In this document: positions 52,949 through 61,395 of the stretch, piece after piece | Position numbering within the stretch: position 1 is the first letter of the stretch | How the letters are laid out: each line of letters starts with the position of its first letter | Assembly: GCF_000607165.1 (NCBI RefSeq) | Contig: NZ_JFZG01000003.1 | Location: forward strand, 372,001-436,000 | Direction of reading: 5' to 3' | DNA from: Ralstonia pickettii | GTDB taxonomy: Bacteria > Pseudomonadota > Gammaproteobacteria > Burkholderiales > Burkholderiaceae | Length of the DNA: 64,000 nucleotides | The notes under the pieces: model-generated | The model's input: the letters and a program-made list of their open reading frames with translations, nothing else | The model's database searches: none | Told to the model about the DNA's origin: nothing | Position numbers and translations under genes: made by a program

Positions 52949-55483
52949 ATGTCACGTTTCTCCGTCTGGACCCAAGCCCTGCGCATGCTGCGCCGCGACT
53001 GGCGCGCCGGCGAACTGAACCTCCTGCTCGTCGCGCTGGTGCTGGCCGTGGCCGCGCTGGCGTCCGTCAGTTTCCTGGCCGACCGCATGCATGCCGGCTT
53101 GGAGCGCGATGCGCGTCAACTGATCGGCGCGGATGTGCTTGTCGTGTCCGACCAGCCGTTGCCACCCGACATCGAGGCGCATGCGCGTGCGAGCGGCCTG
53201 CAGGTCACGCACACCGCCACCTTCCCCAGCATGGCGAGCACGTTGGCCAAGGGCGCCTCAGGCGAACCCGCTTCGCAACTCGCCGCCATCAAGGCCGTCG
53301 ACATGGGTTACCCGCTGCGCGGCACCCTCAAGGCGAGCGATGACGGGCGCGACACCGTGGGCGCGCCAATCCGGGGCATTCCTGCCGCAGGCACGGTGTG
53401 GGTGGACGCACCGCTGCTCGAAGCGCTCGGCATTCGCGTGGGCGATGCGATCCGCCTGGGCACGCGCACGTTCAAGATCGCTCACGTCATCACCCAGGAA
53501 CTCGATCGCGGCGCGGGCTTCATGAATTTCGCCCCCCGGGTGATGTTGCCGATGTCGGATCTGGGTTCGACGGGCCTCGTCACTTACGGCAGCCGGGTGA
53601 CGTATCGCTTGCTGGTGGCGGGCCCCGATGCCGCTGCCAGTGCGTTCCACACCTGGGCCGAGAACGAAACGAAGACGCGCCAACTGCGTGGCGTGCGCGT
53701 TGAGTCGTTGCAGAACGGCCAACCGCAGATGCGCGAAACGCTGGACCGCGCCGAGCGCTTCCTCTCGCTCGTTGCCTTGCTGGCCGCGATGATTGCCGCA
53801 GTGGCGATCACCATGGCCGCGCGCCGATACACCGCGCGGCATACCGATGCGGTGGCGGTCATCAAGTGCCTGGGGCTCAAGCAGGGGCAGATTCTCGGCA
53901 CGTTCGCGCTGGAGTTTTTGTTGATCGGCGTGCTGGGTTCGGCCGTGGGCGTGGCGCTGGGTTATGGCGCGCACTGGTTGTTGCTTGCGTCGCTCGGTGA
54001 TCTGGTCACGGTGACATTGCCCGCGCCATCTGTCTGGCCTGCGGTAGTGGGCGTGGCGGCGGGGCTGGTGCTGCTCATTGGCTTTGCCGTGCCGCCGTTG
54101 CTGAGCCTCGTGCGCGTGGCGCCGCTGCGCGTACTGCGGCGCGATGTGGCTGAGCGCGCCGTTGCTGCGTGGATTGGCTATGCGCTGGGCGCGGCGGCAT
54201 TCTTCGCGTTGCTCGTGGTATCTGCGCGCGACGTGAAGCTCGGTGCGCTGACGGCCGCCGGGTTTGCCGGCGCCATCGTTGTGTTTGCGCTCCTGGCCGC
54301 CGGTGGCTTGCGCGCGCTGGCGGTATCGCTGGGGCGTGGTCGTGCGCTCAGCGTGGGTTGGCGCTTTGCACTGGCCGTACTGGAGCGCCGTCGCGGCGTG
54401 AGCGTGCTGCAAACCGTATCGCTTGCCGTCGGCCTGATGGCGCTGCTGTTGCTCGCCATGACGCGCAATGACCTGATCCGCTCGTGGCACAACGCCACCC
54501 CGGCCGATGCGCCCAACCGTTTCATCATCAATATCCAGCCCGATCAGATGCGGGCAGTGGCGCAGGCCCTTGCCCAAGCTGACGTAGCGGACCCAAAGCT
54601 CTACCCGATGGTGCGCGGACGCCTAACCCAGGTGAATGGCCAGGTGATCGACCGCCAGACCTATGCCGAATCGCGCGCCCGCAACCTGGTCGAACGCGAA
54701 TTCAACCTGTCGTACGCTACCGAGCGGCCGCCTGAAAATCGCATTGTTTCCGGCCAATGGTTCAGCGGGCAGAAGCCCGAGGCCTCGGTGGAAGAGGGCA
54801 TTGCCAAGACGCTCAACCTGCGCCTGGGCGACGTGCTGCGTTTCGACGTCGCCGGGCAGACGGTGGATGCGCCCATCACGTCATTGCGCAAGCTCGACTG
54901 GAGTTCGATGCGCGTAAATTTCTTCGTGATCTTGCCGCCCGTGGCGCTGCACGACATGCCGCAGACGTACGTGACCGCGTTCCGCATTCCCGCCGGGCAG
55001 GCCGATCTGCCGGCCAAGCTCGTGCGTGAGTTTCCGAACCTCACGGTGGTCGATACCGAACTGATCTTGCAGCAGGTGCAGGGCGTGCTGGATCAGGTAA
55101 CGGCGGCGGTGGAATTCCTCTTCGTCTTTACGTTGGCGGCGGGTGTGCTGGTGCTCTATGCCGCGCTCTCCGGCTCGCGTGACGAGCGCTTGCGCGATGC
55201 CGGCGTGCTGCGCGCGCTGGGCGCGGGCTCCGCTGTGGTACGCCAGACGCAGTATGCAGAAGTGCTGATCGTTGGCGGCTTGGCCGGGCTGATGGCCGGC
55301 GTGGGCGCAATCGCCATCGGCTGGGTGCTCTCGGCGCACGTGTTCGATTTTCCGTATCGTTTCAACCCGGCGATCCTGCCGGTGGGCGTTGTGAGCGGCA
55401 TGGCCTGTGCCTTTGTTGGCGGCTGGCTGGGCTTGCGCGACGTGCTGCGTCGCCCGGCCATGGCAACGCTTCGTGACGCATGA
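52949..55483 (+). CDS. YbbP/FtsX-like ABC transporter permease
   Basis: An 844-residue permease with two FtsX-like domains, each preceded by a large periplasmic MacB_PCD-like region. There are about ten transmembrane segments: one near residues 25-45, groups at ~265-410, ~430-510 and ~710-830. YbbP-like proteins work with an ATPase (YbbA) in lipoprotein or hydrophobic-substrate export; no ATPase gene lies next to it here. It precedes the haemoglobin gene by 34 bases. Confidence 0.87.
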   Translation: MSRFSVWTQALRMLRRDWRAGELNLLLVALVLAVAALASVSFLADRMHAGLERDARQLIGADVLVVSDQPLPPDIEAHARASGLQVTHTATFPSMASTLAKGASGEPASQLAAIKAVDMGYPLRGTLKASDDGRDTVGAPIRGIPAAGTVWVDAPLLEALGIRVGDAIRLGTRTFKIAHVITQELDRGAGFMNFAPRVMLPMSDLGSTGLVTYGSRVTYRLLVAGPDAAASAFHTWAENETKTRQLRGVRVESLQNGQPQMRETLDRAERFLSLVALLAAMIAAVAITMAARRYTARHTDAVAVIKCLGLKQGQILGTFALEFLLIGVLGSAVGVALGYGAHWLLLASLGDLVTVTLPAPSVWPAVVGVAAGLVLLIGFAVPPLLSLVRVAPLRVLRRDVAERAVAAWIGYALGAAAFFALLVVSARDVKLGALTAAGFAGAIVVFALLAAGGLRALAVSLGRGRALSVGWRFALAVLERRRGVSVLQTVSLAVGLMALLLLAMTRNDLIRSWHNATPADAPNRFIINIQPDQMRAVAQALAQADVADPKLYPMVRGRLTQVNGQVIDRQTYAESRARNLVEREFNLSYATERPPENRIVSGQWFSGQKPEASVEEGIAKTLNLRLGDVLRFDVAGQTVDAPITSLRKLDWSSMRVNFFVILPPVALHDMPQTYVTAFRIPAGQADLPAKLVREFPNLTVVDTELILQQVQGVLDQVTAAVEFLFVFTLAAGVLVLYAALSGSRDERLRDAGVLRALGAGSAVVRQTQYAEVLIVGGLAGLMAGVGAIAIGWVLSAHVFDFPYRFNPAILPVGVVSGMACAFVGGWLGLRDVLRRPAMATLRDA

Positions 55484-55517
55484 CGACGCCTAAATTTTTT
55501 GACGTGACTGACGCTGT

Positions 55518-55922
55518 ATGACTGACGCAACTTCCGGCCAGGAAACCCTGGCTTTTGACCTGATTGGCGGCGAAGCGCGCGTGCGCGAACTCGTTGATCG
55601 CTTCTACGACCTGATGGATCTGGAGCCCGAGTTTGCCGTGCTGCGCGCACTGCATCCGCAAAGCCTGGATGGATCGCGCGACAAGCTGTTCTGGTTCCTG
55701 TGCGGTTGGCTGGGCGGCCCGAATCATTTCATCGAGCGCTTTGGCCACCCGCGCTTGCGCGCGCGCCATCTGCCGTTCGAGATCGGCACGCAGGAGCGTG
55801 ATCAATGGATGCGCTGCATGGCACTCGCCATGCAAGATATCGGCTTGGACGAAGCCCTGCAGATGCGCCTGATGCAGGCGTTCTGGCAGACCGCCGATTG
55901 GATGCGGAACGTGCAGCGCTAA
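55518..55922 (+). CDS. Group II truncated haemoglobin
   Basis: A 134-residue trHbO-type globin. The proximal haem histidine is in RLRARHLPFEIG (about residue 81), with the family's LFWFLCGWLGGPNHFIERFGHPRL before it and QWMRCMALAMQDIG after. Such globins bind O2 and NO and may help respiration or detoxification. It lies between the permease and DUF924 genes, same strand. Confidence 0.92.
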   Translation: MTDATSGQETLAFDLIGGEARVRELVDRFYDLMDLEPEFAVLRALHPQSLDGSRDKLFWFLCGWLGGPNHFIERFGHPRLRARHLPFEIGTQERDQWMRCMALAMQDIGLDEALQMRLMQAFWQTADWMRNVQR

Positions 55923-55965
55923 GGTGCCGCGCTATAGCGCACCTTGCAAAAAAAAGGAGACCCCG

Positions 55966-56544
55966 ATGATCGGTTTGCCCACCGCCGATGACGTGCTCGC
56001 GTTTTGGTTCGGCAACGCGCCGCTGATCGACGCACGGCCGGAATGGTTCACCAAATCCGACGCGTTCGATACCGAGATCCGCGCGCGCTTCATGCCGCTG
56101 TGGGAAGCGCTTTCTACGGGCGACGCCGACACCTGGATGGATACGCCGCTCGAAGCCATCGCGCGCATCGTTGTGCTCGACCAGTTCTCGCGCAACATGT
56201 TTCGCGGCAGTGCGCGCGCGTTTGCCAGCGACGCGGCTGCGTTGCACACCGCACAGATCGTCGTGGCCGCGGGCTGGGATGCGCGACTGCCGACGCGCCA
56301 TCACCGCATGTTCTGTTACCTGCCTTTCGAGCATAGCGAGGCACTGTCTGCGCAGGACGAATCGATTCGCCTCTACACGCGCCTGCGCGATCAGGAAGGC
56401 GATGCGGACTCGCTCATCTGGGCGGAGAAGCACCGCGAGATCGTGGCGCGCTTCGGGCGTTTCCCCCATCGCAACGAAGCCCTCGGGCGCGTTTCCACAC
56501 CCGAGGAAGTTGCGTTTCTGACCCAGCCAGGATCGTCGTTTTAG
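55966..56544 (+). CDS. DUF924 family protein
   Basis: A 192-residue soluble protein of the DUF924 (TPR-like) family, of unknown function. VLAFWFGN near the start, IVVLDQFSRNMFRGSARAFASD, and RMFCYLPFEHSEALSAQD are conserved signatures. The ATG at 55966 follows AAGGAGA. It ends 20 bases before the convergent lysE gene. Confidence 0.9.
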   Translation: MIGLPTADDVLAFWFGNAPLIDARPEWFTKSDAFDTEIRARFMPLWEALSTGDADTWMDTPLEAIARIVVLDQFSRNMFRGSARAFASDAAALHTAQIVVAAGWDARLPTRHHRMFCYLPFEHSEALSAQDESIRLYTRLRDQEGDADSLIWAEKHREIVARFGRFPHRNEALGRVSTPEEVAFLTQPGSSF

Positions 56545-56563
56545 GCCAACGGCGCCTTCCTGC

Positions 56564-57160
56564 TCAACGGCTCAACACCGAATACATCAGTGTTCCCGAG
56601 AAGGTGAGCAGTACGAGCGCTGCACCGCGCAACAGTTTGGGCGTGTGAGACGCCCACGTGCGCCGTGTCGTGAGCAGCATGCCCAAATACGACCAGCCGA
56701 TAGCAATGGGCACCAGCACGACCAGGAACGTGGCGATGGTCCGCCCAAAATCGGCTGCGGACTGGAATGCTGCGAGCGGGAAGAGCGTGCTTGCAAACAG
56801 CAGCGCCTTCGGGTTCATCAACGTGGTGGCGAACATGTCGCGCAAGCTGACAGGATTCGCCGCAACGTGCTGCAGTGCACCGCTTTGTCGCCAGATCTTT
56901 GCGGCCAAGTAGAGGATGTACGCGGAACTCAGCAGTTTGACGACGGCTGGCAGCCACGGCTGACTGACCGACAGCGCGGTCAGAAAGAATCCCCACAGCG
57001 AGATTGAAGTGACATAGCCCAGCGCCTCTACGGCAATGAGCGGGCTCGTCCGCCGCACGCCCACTTTGAGGCCGGACGAGAGCAGCAGCATGTTCGTCGG
57101 CCCCGGCATGATCAGCACCAGGGACGCGTACAGCGCCATCGTAAGCAACGAATCTTGCAT
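56564..57160 (-). CDS. LysE/RhtB family exporter
   Basis: A 198-residue membrane protein with about six helices, carrying the family's PGPTNMLLLSSGLKVG N-terminal motif. The family exports amino acids and related small molecules. It is six bases downstream of the LOG gene and probably in one operon with it. The cargo is unknown. Confidence 0.87.
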   Translation of the reverse strand: MQDSLLTMALYASLVLIMPGPTNMLLLSSGLKVGVRRTSPLIAVEALGYVTSISLWGFFLTALSVSQPWLPAVVKLLSSAYILYLAAKIWRQSGALQHVAANPVSLRDMFATTLMNPKALLFASTLFPLAAFQSAADFGRTIATFLVVLVPIAIGWSYLGMLLTTRRTWASHTPKLLRGAALVLLTFSGTLMYSVLSR

Positions 57161-57166
57161 GTCGCC

Positions 57167-57751
57167 CTACGTGCGCTCGCGACGCTCCGACCACTTGTCG
57201 ACGGTCTCGCGGGGCGCACGCGCCAGCATGTCGATCAACGCGGCGGGGTCGTCGCTCACGTGCAGCAGGTCAGCGTGGTGGCGCTTGAGGAAGCCTTCCT
57301 GCACAGCATGGTCGATGAAGGCGAGCAGTTTGTCGTAGAAGCCCGCTACGTTCAGCAGGCCGATCGGCTTGTTGTGATAGCCGAGCTGCAGCCACGTAAA
57401 TGTTTCGAATAGCTCTTCGTACGTGCCGACGCCGCCGGGCATGGCGATGAAGGCATCCGCACGATCGGCCATCATCTGCTTGCGCTGGTGCATGCTGTCG
57501 ACGATGTGCAGCTCGGTCAGGTCTTTATGGCCGACCTCCTTGCGCACCAGCGATTTCGGGATGATGCCGATCACCGGGGTGCCGCCTTGCAGCACCGCGT
57601 CGGCCACCACGCCCATCAGGCCGACGTTACCGCCGCCATAGACGAGCGTGAGGTCACGCTTGACCATCTCGCTGCCCAGCGCGATGGCATTGGCTTTGTA
57701 TTCCGGGCGCTCGCCGGGGCTGGAACCGCAATAAACGCAGATCGATTTCAT
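57167..57751 (-). CDS. LOG family protein (TIGR00730)
   Basis: A 194-residue member of the LOG/lysine decarboxylase-like family with the active-site motif PGGVGTYEELFE and the N-terminal YCGSSPGE. Characterised relatives release free cytokinin base from cytokinin nucleotides (phosphoribohydrolase); bacterial ones often act on AMP. Its ATG overlaps the tetR stop by four bases. Pathway here is unknown. Confidence 0.9.
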   Translation of the reverse strand: MKSICVYCGSSPGERPEYKANAIALGSEMVKRDLTLVYGGGNVGLMGVVADAVLQGGTPVIGIIPKSLVRKEVGHKDLTELHIVDSMHQRKQMMADRADAFIAMPGGVGTYEELFETFTWLQLGYHNKPIGLLNVAGFYDKLLAFIDHAVQEGFLKRHHADLLHVSDDPAALIDMLARAPRETVDKWSERRERT

Positions 57752-58458
57752 TGGGCGGGAGTTTTGTTGCCGGAGGTGCTGATGGGCGGATCATTGCTGC
57801 GGCTCACCGCCAGCAAATCGAACGCCCGCCGCGGCTTGCCGCGCAGGTAAGGCGCGAGGATCGACAGGATGTGGTAGCTCGCGCCGTGCAGGTGATCGCG
57901 GATTGCGTTCTGGTCGTTGTACTGGCGTGGGTGCTGCACGAACTGGAACGACAGCCAGTAGGTGGCGATCACGACGATGTTGGTGCAGATGACATCGATT
58001 TGCTCGGCCGTGGCTTCCATCTCGCCGTCTTCGATGAACTGGTGGCAGATGTCCATGGCGAAGTGGCGCTTCTGCTCGACGATGCGCTTGAAGTTCAGTT
58101 CAAGCATGCGATTGCGTGCGAGCAGATCGTTGATGTCGCGGTACAGGAAGCGGTAGTTCCAAAGAAACTCCGACATGTACTGCAGGTAGCCCCAGGTCTC
58201 GTCGAGTGTGGCCTTGTGGTCATCCGGCAGCTTCAGACGGCGCGCGATCTCCTGCTCGAACTGCACGAAGATCGAGTTGATGATGTCGTCCTTGTTGCGG
58301 AAGTGGTAGTACAGGTTGCCCGGGCTGATCTCCAGCTCTTCGGCGATCGTCGTGGTGGTGACGTTGGGCTCGCCCAGGTCGTTGAACAGGCGCAGCGACA
58401 CTTCGAGGATGCGATCGCGCGTGCGGCGCGGGCCGGTGGAATGCTGCTTGGTTTCCAT
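57748..58458 (-). CDS. TetR family transcriptional regulator
   Basis: A 236-residue TetR protein: HTH at about 12-58 (RDRILEVSLRLFNDLGEPNVTTTTIAEELEISPGNLYYHFRNKDDI) and a C-terminal ligand/dimer domain (TWGYLQYMSEFLWNYRFLYRDINDLLARN). It overlaps the LOG gene by four bases, giving a tetR-LOG-lysE operon. The ligand is not apparent. The C-terminal 30 residues are low-complexity. Confidence 0.9.
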   Translation of the reverse strand: METKQHSTGPRRTRDRILEVSLRLFNDLGEPNVTTTTIAEELEISPGNLYYHFRNKDDIINSIFVQFEQEIARRLKLPDDHKATLDETWGYLQYMSEFLWNYRFLYRDINDLLARNRMLELNFKRIVEQKRHFAMDICHQFIEDGEMEATAEQIDVICTNIVVIATYWLSFQFVQHPRQYNDQNAIRDHLHGASYHILSILAPYLRGKPRRAFDLLAVSRSNDPPISTSGNKTPAQ

Positions 58459-58593
58459 TGACTGCCAAGGCCGGTGGCCCTGTCTCCGTGGCGTATTGGT
58501 GCCCGGATTATAAGAGATCGTGCTTGTGCAACGACCCCTACATGCTGTGGGGCCGACATTGCCAAACGTTGTCGCCGGTTTTCGCTGGTGTTC

Positions 58594-59058
58594 CTAATGC
58601 AACAGCGAGGCCACCCATGGCCAGGCGATCGCCAACCACGTCCCCATGCACAGCAGCAGGGCCAGCATGACGGCTGCGCTGCCGAAATCCTTGGCACGCT
58701 TGGAAAGCCCGTGCTGTTCCAACGAGATACGGTCGACCGCCGCTTCCACGCTCGAATTGAGCAGCTCGACGATGAGCACCAGCACCAGCGTACCGAGCAT
58801 CAGAATGCGCTCGACCACCGTGGCTGGGATGACGAACGCGCAGGGCAGCAGGATTGCGCACAGCGTCAATTCCTGGCGGAACGCGCTTTCCTCGTCGATG
58901 GCGAAGCGGATGCCGCTGATGGAGTTCTTGAGCGCAAACCATGCCCGCGTGATGCCGCGATTGCCCTTATGCGGGTTGTCGGCCGGCGAATAGGCGCCGG
59001 CCGCTGGTGGTGCAGGTGGATTTTCCAGACGCCGGTCCGGCGGGGTGGTGGGCTTCAT
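58594..59058 (-). CDS. dgkA: Diacylglycerol kinase (DgkA family)
   Basis: A 154-residue DgkA-type membrane kinase with ~40 extra hydrophilic N-terminal residues. Three hydrophobic helices and the catalytic segment VELLNSSVEAAVDRISLEQHGLSKRAKDFGSAAV are present. It phosphorylates diacylglycerol to phosphatidate. It follows the glycosyltransferase gene by 12 bases in a metallophosphoesterase-glycosyltransferase-dgkA operon. Undecaprenol kinase is a less likely alternative. Confidence 0.88.
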   Translation of the reverse strand: MKPTTPPDRRLENPPAPPAAGAYSPADNPHKGNRGITRAWFALKNSISGIRFAIDEESAFRQELTLCAILLPCAFVIPATVVERILMLGTLVLVLIVELLNSSVEAAVDRISLEQHGLSKRAKDFGSAAVMLALLLCMGTWLAIAWPWVASLLH

Positions 59059-59070
59059 GGAACGCAAGGC

Positions 59071-60201
59071 TCAGGCACCCGCGGCGGTGGACGGCTCGGC
59101 GGCCTTGGTGTTGCCGGCCGGTGCGGCGGGCATCGGGCGCAGGTGCGCGAGGAATTGCTCCGAGGCCGCGTGCCACGAGAACTTCTCGGCATGCGCACGC
59201 GCCGTGGCACGGTCGATACGCAGCGCTTCCAGGCATGCTTCGCGCAAGTCTTCGCGCAACGCACCGGCCGGTGAATCGCCAAGCACGTCGATCGGCCCCG
59301 TCACCGGATACGCGGCAACCGGCAGGCCGCTGGCCAGTGCCTCCAGCAGTACCAGGCCGAACGTGTCGGTGCGGCTCGGGAAGACGAACACGTCGGCCGA
59401 GGCGTACACCTTGGCCAGCTCCGGTTGCTTGAGTACGCCGAGGTAGCTCGCGTTCGGGTACTTCGCCTTCAGCCCGGCCAGGGCGGGGCCTTCACCCACC
59501 ACCCATTTGGAGCCCGGCAGATCCAGCTCCAGGAAGGCTTCGACGTTCTTCTCCACGGCCACACGGCCGACGTACAGGAAGATCGGATGGGCCGTATTAA
59601 GCACGTTGCTGCGCTGGGCGGTGAAGATGTCCAGATCCACGCCGCGCGTCCACAGCACGCCATTGGTGATGCCGTAGTCGGCAAGGTCTTTCAGCACTAC
59701 GGGTGTCGGTGCCATCACCGCCTGGGCAGGGCTGTGGAACCAGCGCAGAAAGCGATACGTCCACGCCAGCGGAATGCCGAAGCGCGCCTGCACGTACTCC
59801 GGAAAACGGGTGTGGTACGCGGTCGTGTAGGGCAGCTTGTGGCGCAGCGCGTAGGCGCGTGCGGCGAGGCCCAGCGGGCCTTCGGTGGCAATGTGTAGCG
59901 CCTGCGGGGCGAACTTCTCGATGCGCTCGCGCACGCGCTTGGCCGGCAGGATCGACAGGCGGATTTCCGGATACGTCGGGCACGGCACCGTCTTGAATTC
60001 CAGCGGCGTGATCATGTCGACGATGTGCCCCATGGCTTCCAGTTCGCGACGCGTCTGGGTGAGGGTACGGACGACGCCGTTGACCTGCGGTTCCCAGGCA
60101 TCGGTGACGATCATGACTTTCACGGGCTCTCCTTGGGGGGTAGGTTGGGCTGCGGCGTGCTGCACGAGGTCGATGCTGGTGTTGGTCATAGGGGCTTCCA
60201 T
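59071..60201 (-). CDS. Glycosyltransferase family 4 (Agt-like, diacylglycerol glycosyltransferase candidate)
   Basis: A 376-residue GT-B glycosyltransferase. VKVMIVTDAWEPQVNGVVRTL, TEGPLGLAARAYALRHKLPYTTAYHTRFPEYV, WTRGVDLDIF, FLYVGRVAVEKNVEAFL and SRTDTFGLVLLEALASGLPVAAY are family motifs. The set resembles Agt of Sinorhizobium, which glycosylates diacylglycerol, more than a cell-wall enzyme. Its ATG shares one base with the stop of the upstream metallophosphoesterase, the usual plcP-agt coupling. Donor and product are inferred. Confidence 0.78.
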   Translation of the reverse strand: MEAPMTNTSIDLVQHAAAQPTPQGEPVKVMIVTDAWEPQVNGVVRTLTQTRRELEAMGHIVDMITPLEFKTVPCPTYPEIRLSILPAKRVRERIEKFAPQALHIATEGPLGLAARAYALRHKLPYTTAYHTRFPEYVQARFGIPLAWTYRFLRWFHSPAQAVMAPTPVVLKDLADYGITNGVLWTRGVDLDIFTAQRSNVLNTAHPIFLYVGRVAVEKNVEAFLELDLPGSKWVVGEGPALAGLKAKYPNASYLGVLKQPELAKVYASADVFVFPSRTDTFGLVLLEALASGLPVAAYPVTGPIDVLGDSPAGALREDLREACLEALRIDRATARAHAEKFSWHAASEQFLAHLRPMPAAPAGNTKAAEPSTAAGA

Positions 60202-61304
60202 TAGGCGGCGGCCGCAGCGGCACGGCGTGCGCGGCGGGATGTGCGCGGCGCATCGAGCAGATGCGTCCAGTAGACGATCTGCAGTTCGCCTTCCATGGTT
60301 TCGACCAGGGCAGAAAGGCTCTCCACCCAGTCGCCGTCGTTGCAGTAAAGCTGGCCGTCGATCTCGCGGATCTCGGCTTTGTGGATATGCCCGCAGACCA
60401 CGCCGTCGCAGCCGCGGCGGCGCGCTTCGTCCGTCATCACGCGCTCGAACGAATTGATGAAGTTGACTGCGTTCTTGACCTGATGCTTCAGGTATTGCGA
60501 CAAAGACCAGTACGGAAACCCAAGCCGCACGCGGATGCGGTTGAAGTGCCGGTTCATCGCCAGGATGAAGGTGTAGAGCGAGTCGCCCACGTAGGCCAGC
60601 CAGCGGGCGTGCTGCATCACGCCGTCAAACAGGTCGCCGTGCACAACCCACAGGCGCTTGCCCGTGGCGGTCACGTGCACTGCATCTTCAGCGACTTCGA
60701 TATCGCCAAAGTTCAGGCCGTGGAACTGACGCGCCATCTCGTCGTGGTTGCCCGGGATGAACACCACACGAGTACCTTTGCGCGCGCGGCGCAGCACCTT
60801 CTGCACCACATCGTTGTGTGCCTGCGGCCAGTACCAGCCCTTGCGCAGTTGCCAGCCGTCAACGATGTCCCCCACCAGGTACAGCGTGTCCGATTCGTGG
60901 TGCTTCAGAAAGTCGAGCAGGTAATCGGCCTGGCAGCCCGGCGTGCCGAGGTGGATGTCCGACAGCCAGATCGTGCGGTAGCGCTGGATTTTTTCGGCAG
61001 GCGGGTCAGTGTCTGTGTCAGCCGAGTGCTCTGGCGCCAACGCGGAAGTTGGCGTGGCGGCCGGTGCTTCGTGCTCGCGTACATCGCCACGGCCCGCTGG
61101 CACAGCCGAGCCCAGCGCGCCGGCAGCGGCAAGTCCTGCAGCCATTTGCATCAGAGGCGGTGGAGCATTCCAGTCGGAACCGGTGAGGGGAGCAGCGCGA
61201 AAGCGTTGCGCGAGGCGGCGGAGGAAACCAGGGCGCGATGGCAGATTTGGCAGGACCATGTCGGCAACAGAGGCTGCGTTGGACGGATTTCGCCATCGCT
61301 GCAT
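60201..61304 (-). CDS. PlcP-like metallophosphoesterase (often called LpxH-like)
   Basis: A calcineurin-fold phosphoesterase with DIHLGTPGCQADYLLDFL, GDIVDGWQLRKGWYWPQAHNDVVQKVL, IPGNHDE, HGDLFDG and CGHIH. The GWYWPQ.HNDVVQK and NDGDWVESLSALVE stretches resemble PlcP phospholipases of Sinorhizobium more than LpxH, which is usually ~240 residues. I propose it hydrolyses membrane phospholipid to diacylglycerol. There is a Pro/Ala-rich N-terminal leader of ~105 residues; the start may be 61259 (MVLPNL). It is followed directly by the glycosyltransferase gene. Confidence 0.72.
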   Translation of the reverse strand: MQRWRNPSNAASVADMVLPNLPSRPGFLRRLAQRFRAAPLTGSDWNAPPPLMQMAAGLAAAGALGSAVPAGRGDVREHEAPAATPTSALAPEHSADTDTDPPAEKIQRYRTIWLSDIHLGTPGCQADYLLDFLKHHESDTLYLVGDIVDGWQLRKGWYWPQAHNDVVQKVLRRARKGTRVVFIPGNHDEMARQFHGLNFGDIEVAEDAVHVTATGKRLWVVHGDLFDGVMQHARWLAYVGDSLYTFILAMNRHFNRIRVRLGFPYWSLSQYLKHQVKNAVNFINSFERVMTDEARRRGCDGVVCGHIHKAEIREIDGQLYCNDGDWVESLSALVETMEGELQIVYWTHLLDAPRTSRRARRAAAAAA

Positions 61305-61313
61305 GAAAGAGCC

Positions 61314-61342
61314 GTGTCAGAAACATGACCGTCACATGACGT
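61314..61342 (-). promoter_or_regulatory. Pho-box-like triple repeat upstream of plcP-like gene
   Basis: The minus strand reads ACGTCAT-N4-CGGTCAT-N4-CTGACAC, three 7-mers at an exact 11-base period, against the PhoB consensus CTGTCAT repeated every 11 bases (5, 6 and 5 of 7 matches). It sits 10-38 bases upstream of the longer annotated start, favouring the downstream ATG 61259. PhoB control is inferred. Confidence 0.45.
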
Positions 61343-61395
61343 GTTTGCCGAGAAGGGGGTGGGCTTGCGCCCGAGACCTGCGCCGGGCGCGCGTT

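Noticed and set aside
60201..61304. UDP-2,3-diacylglucosamine hydrolase LpxH
   Set aside because: The fold is shared, but the long N-terminus, the GWYWPQ and GDWVES motifs and the linked glycosyltransferase fit PlcP better. Not fully excluded.
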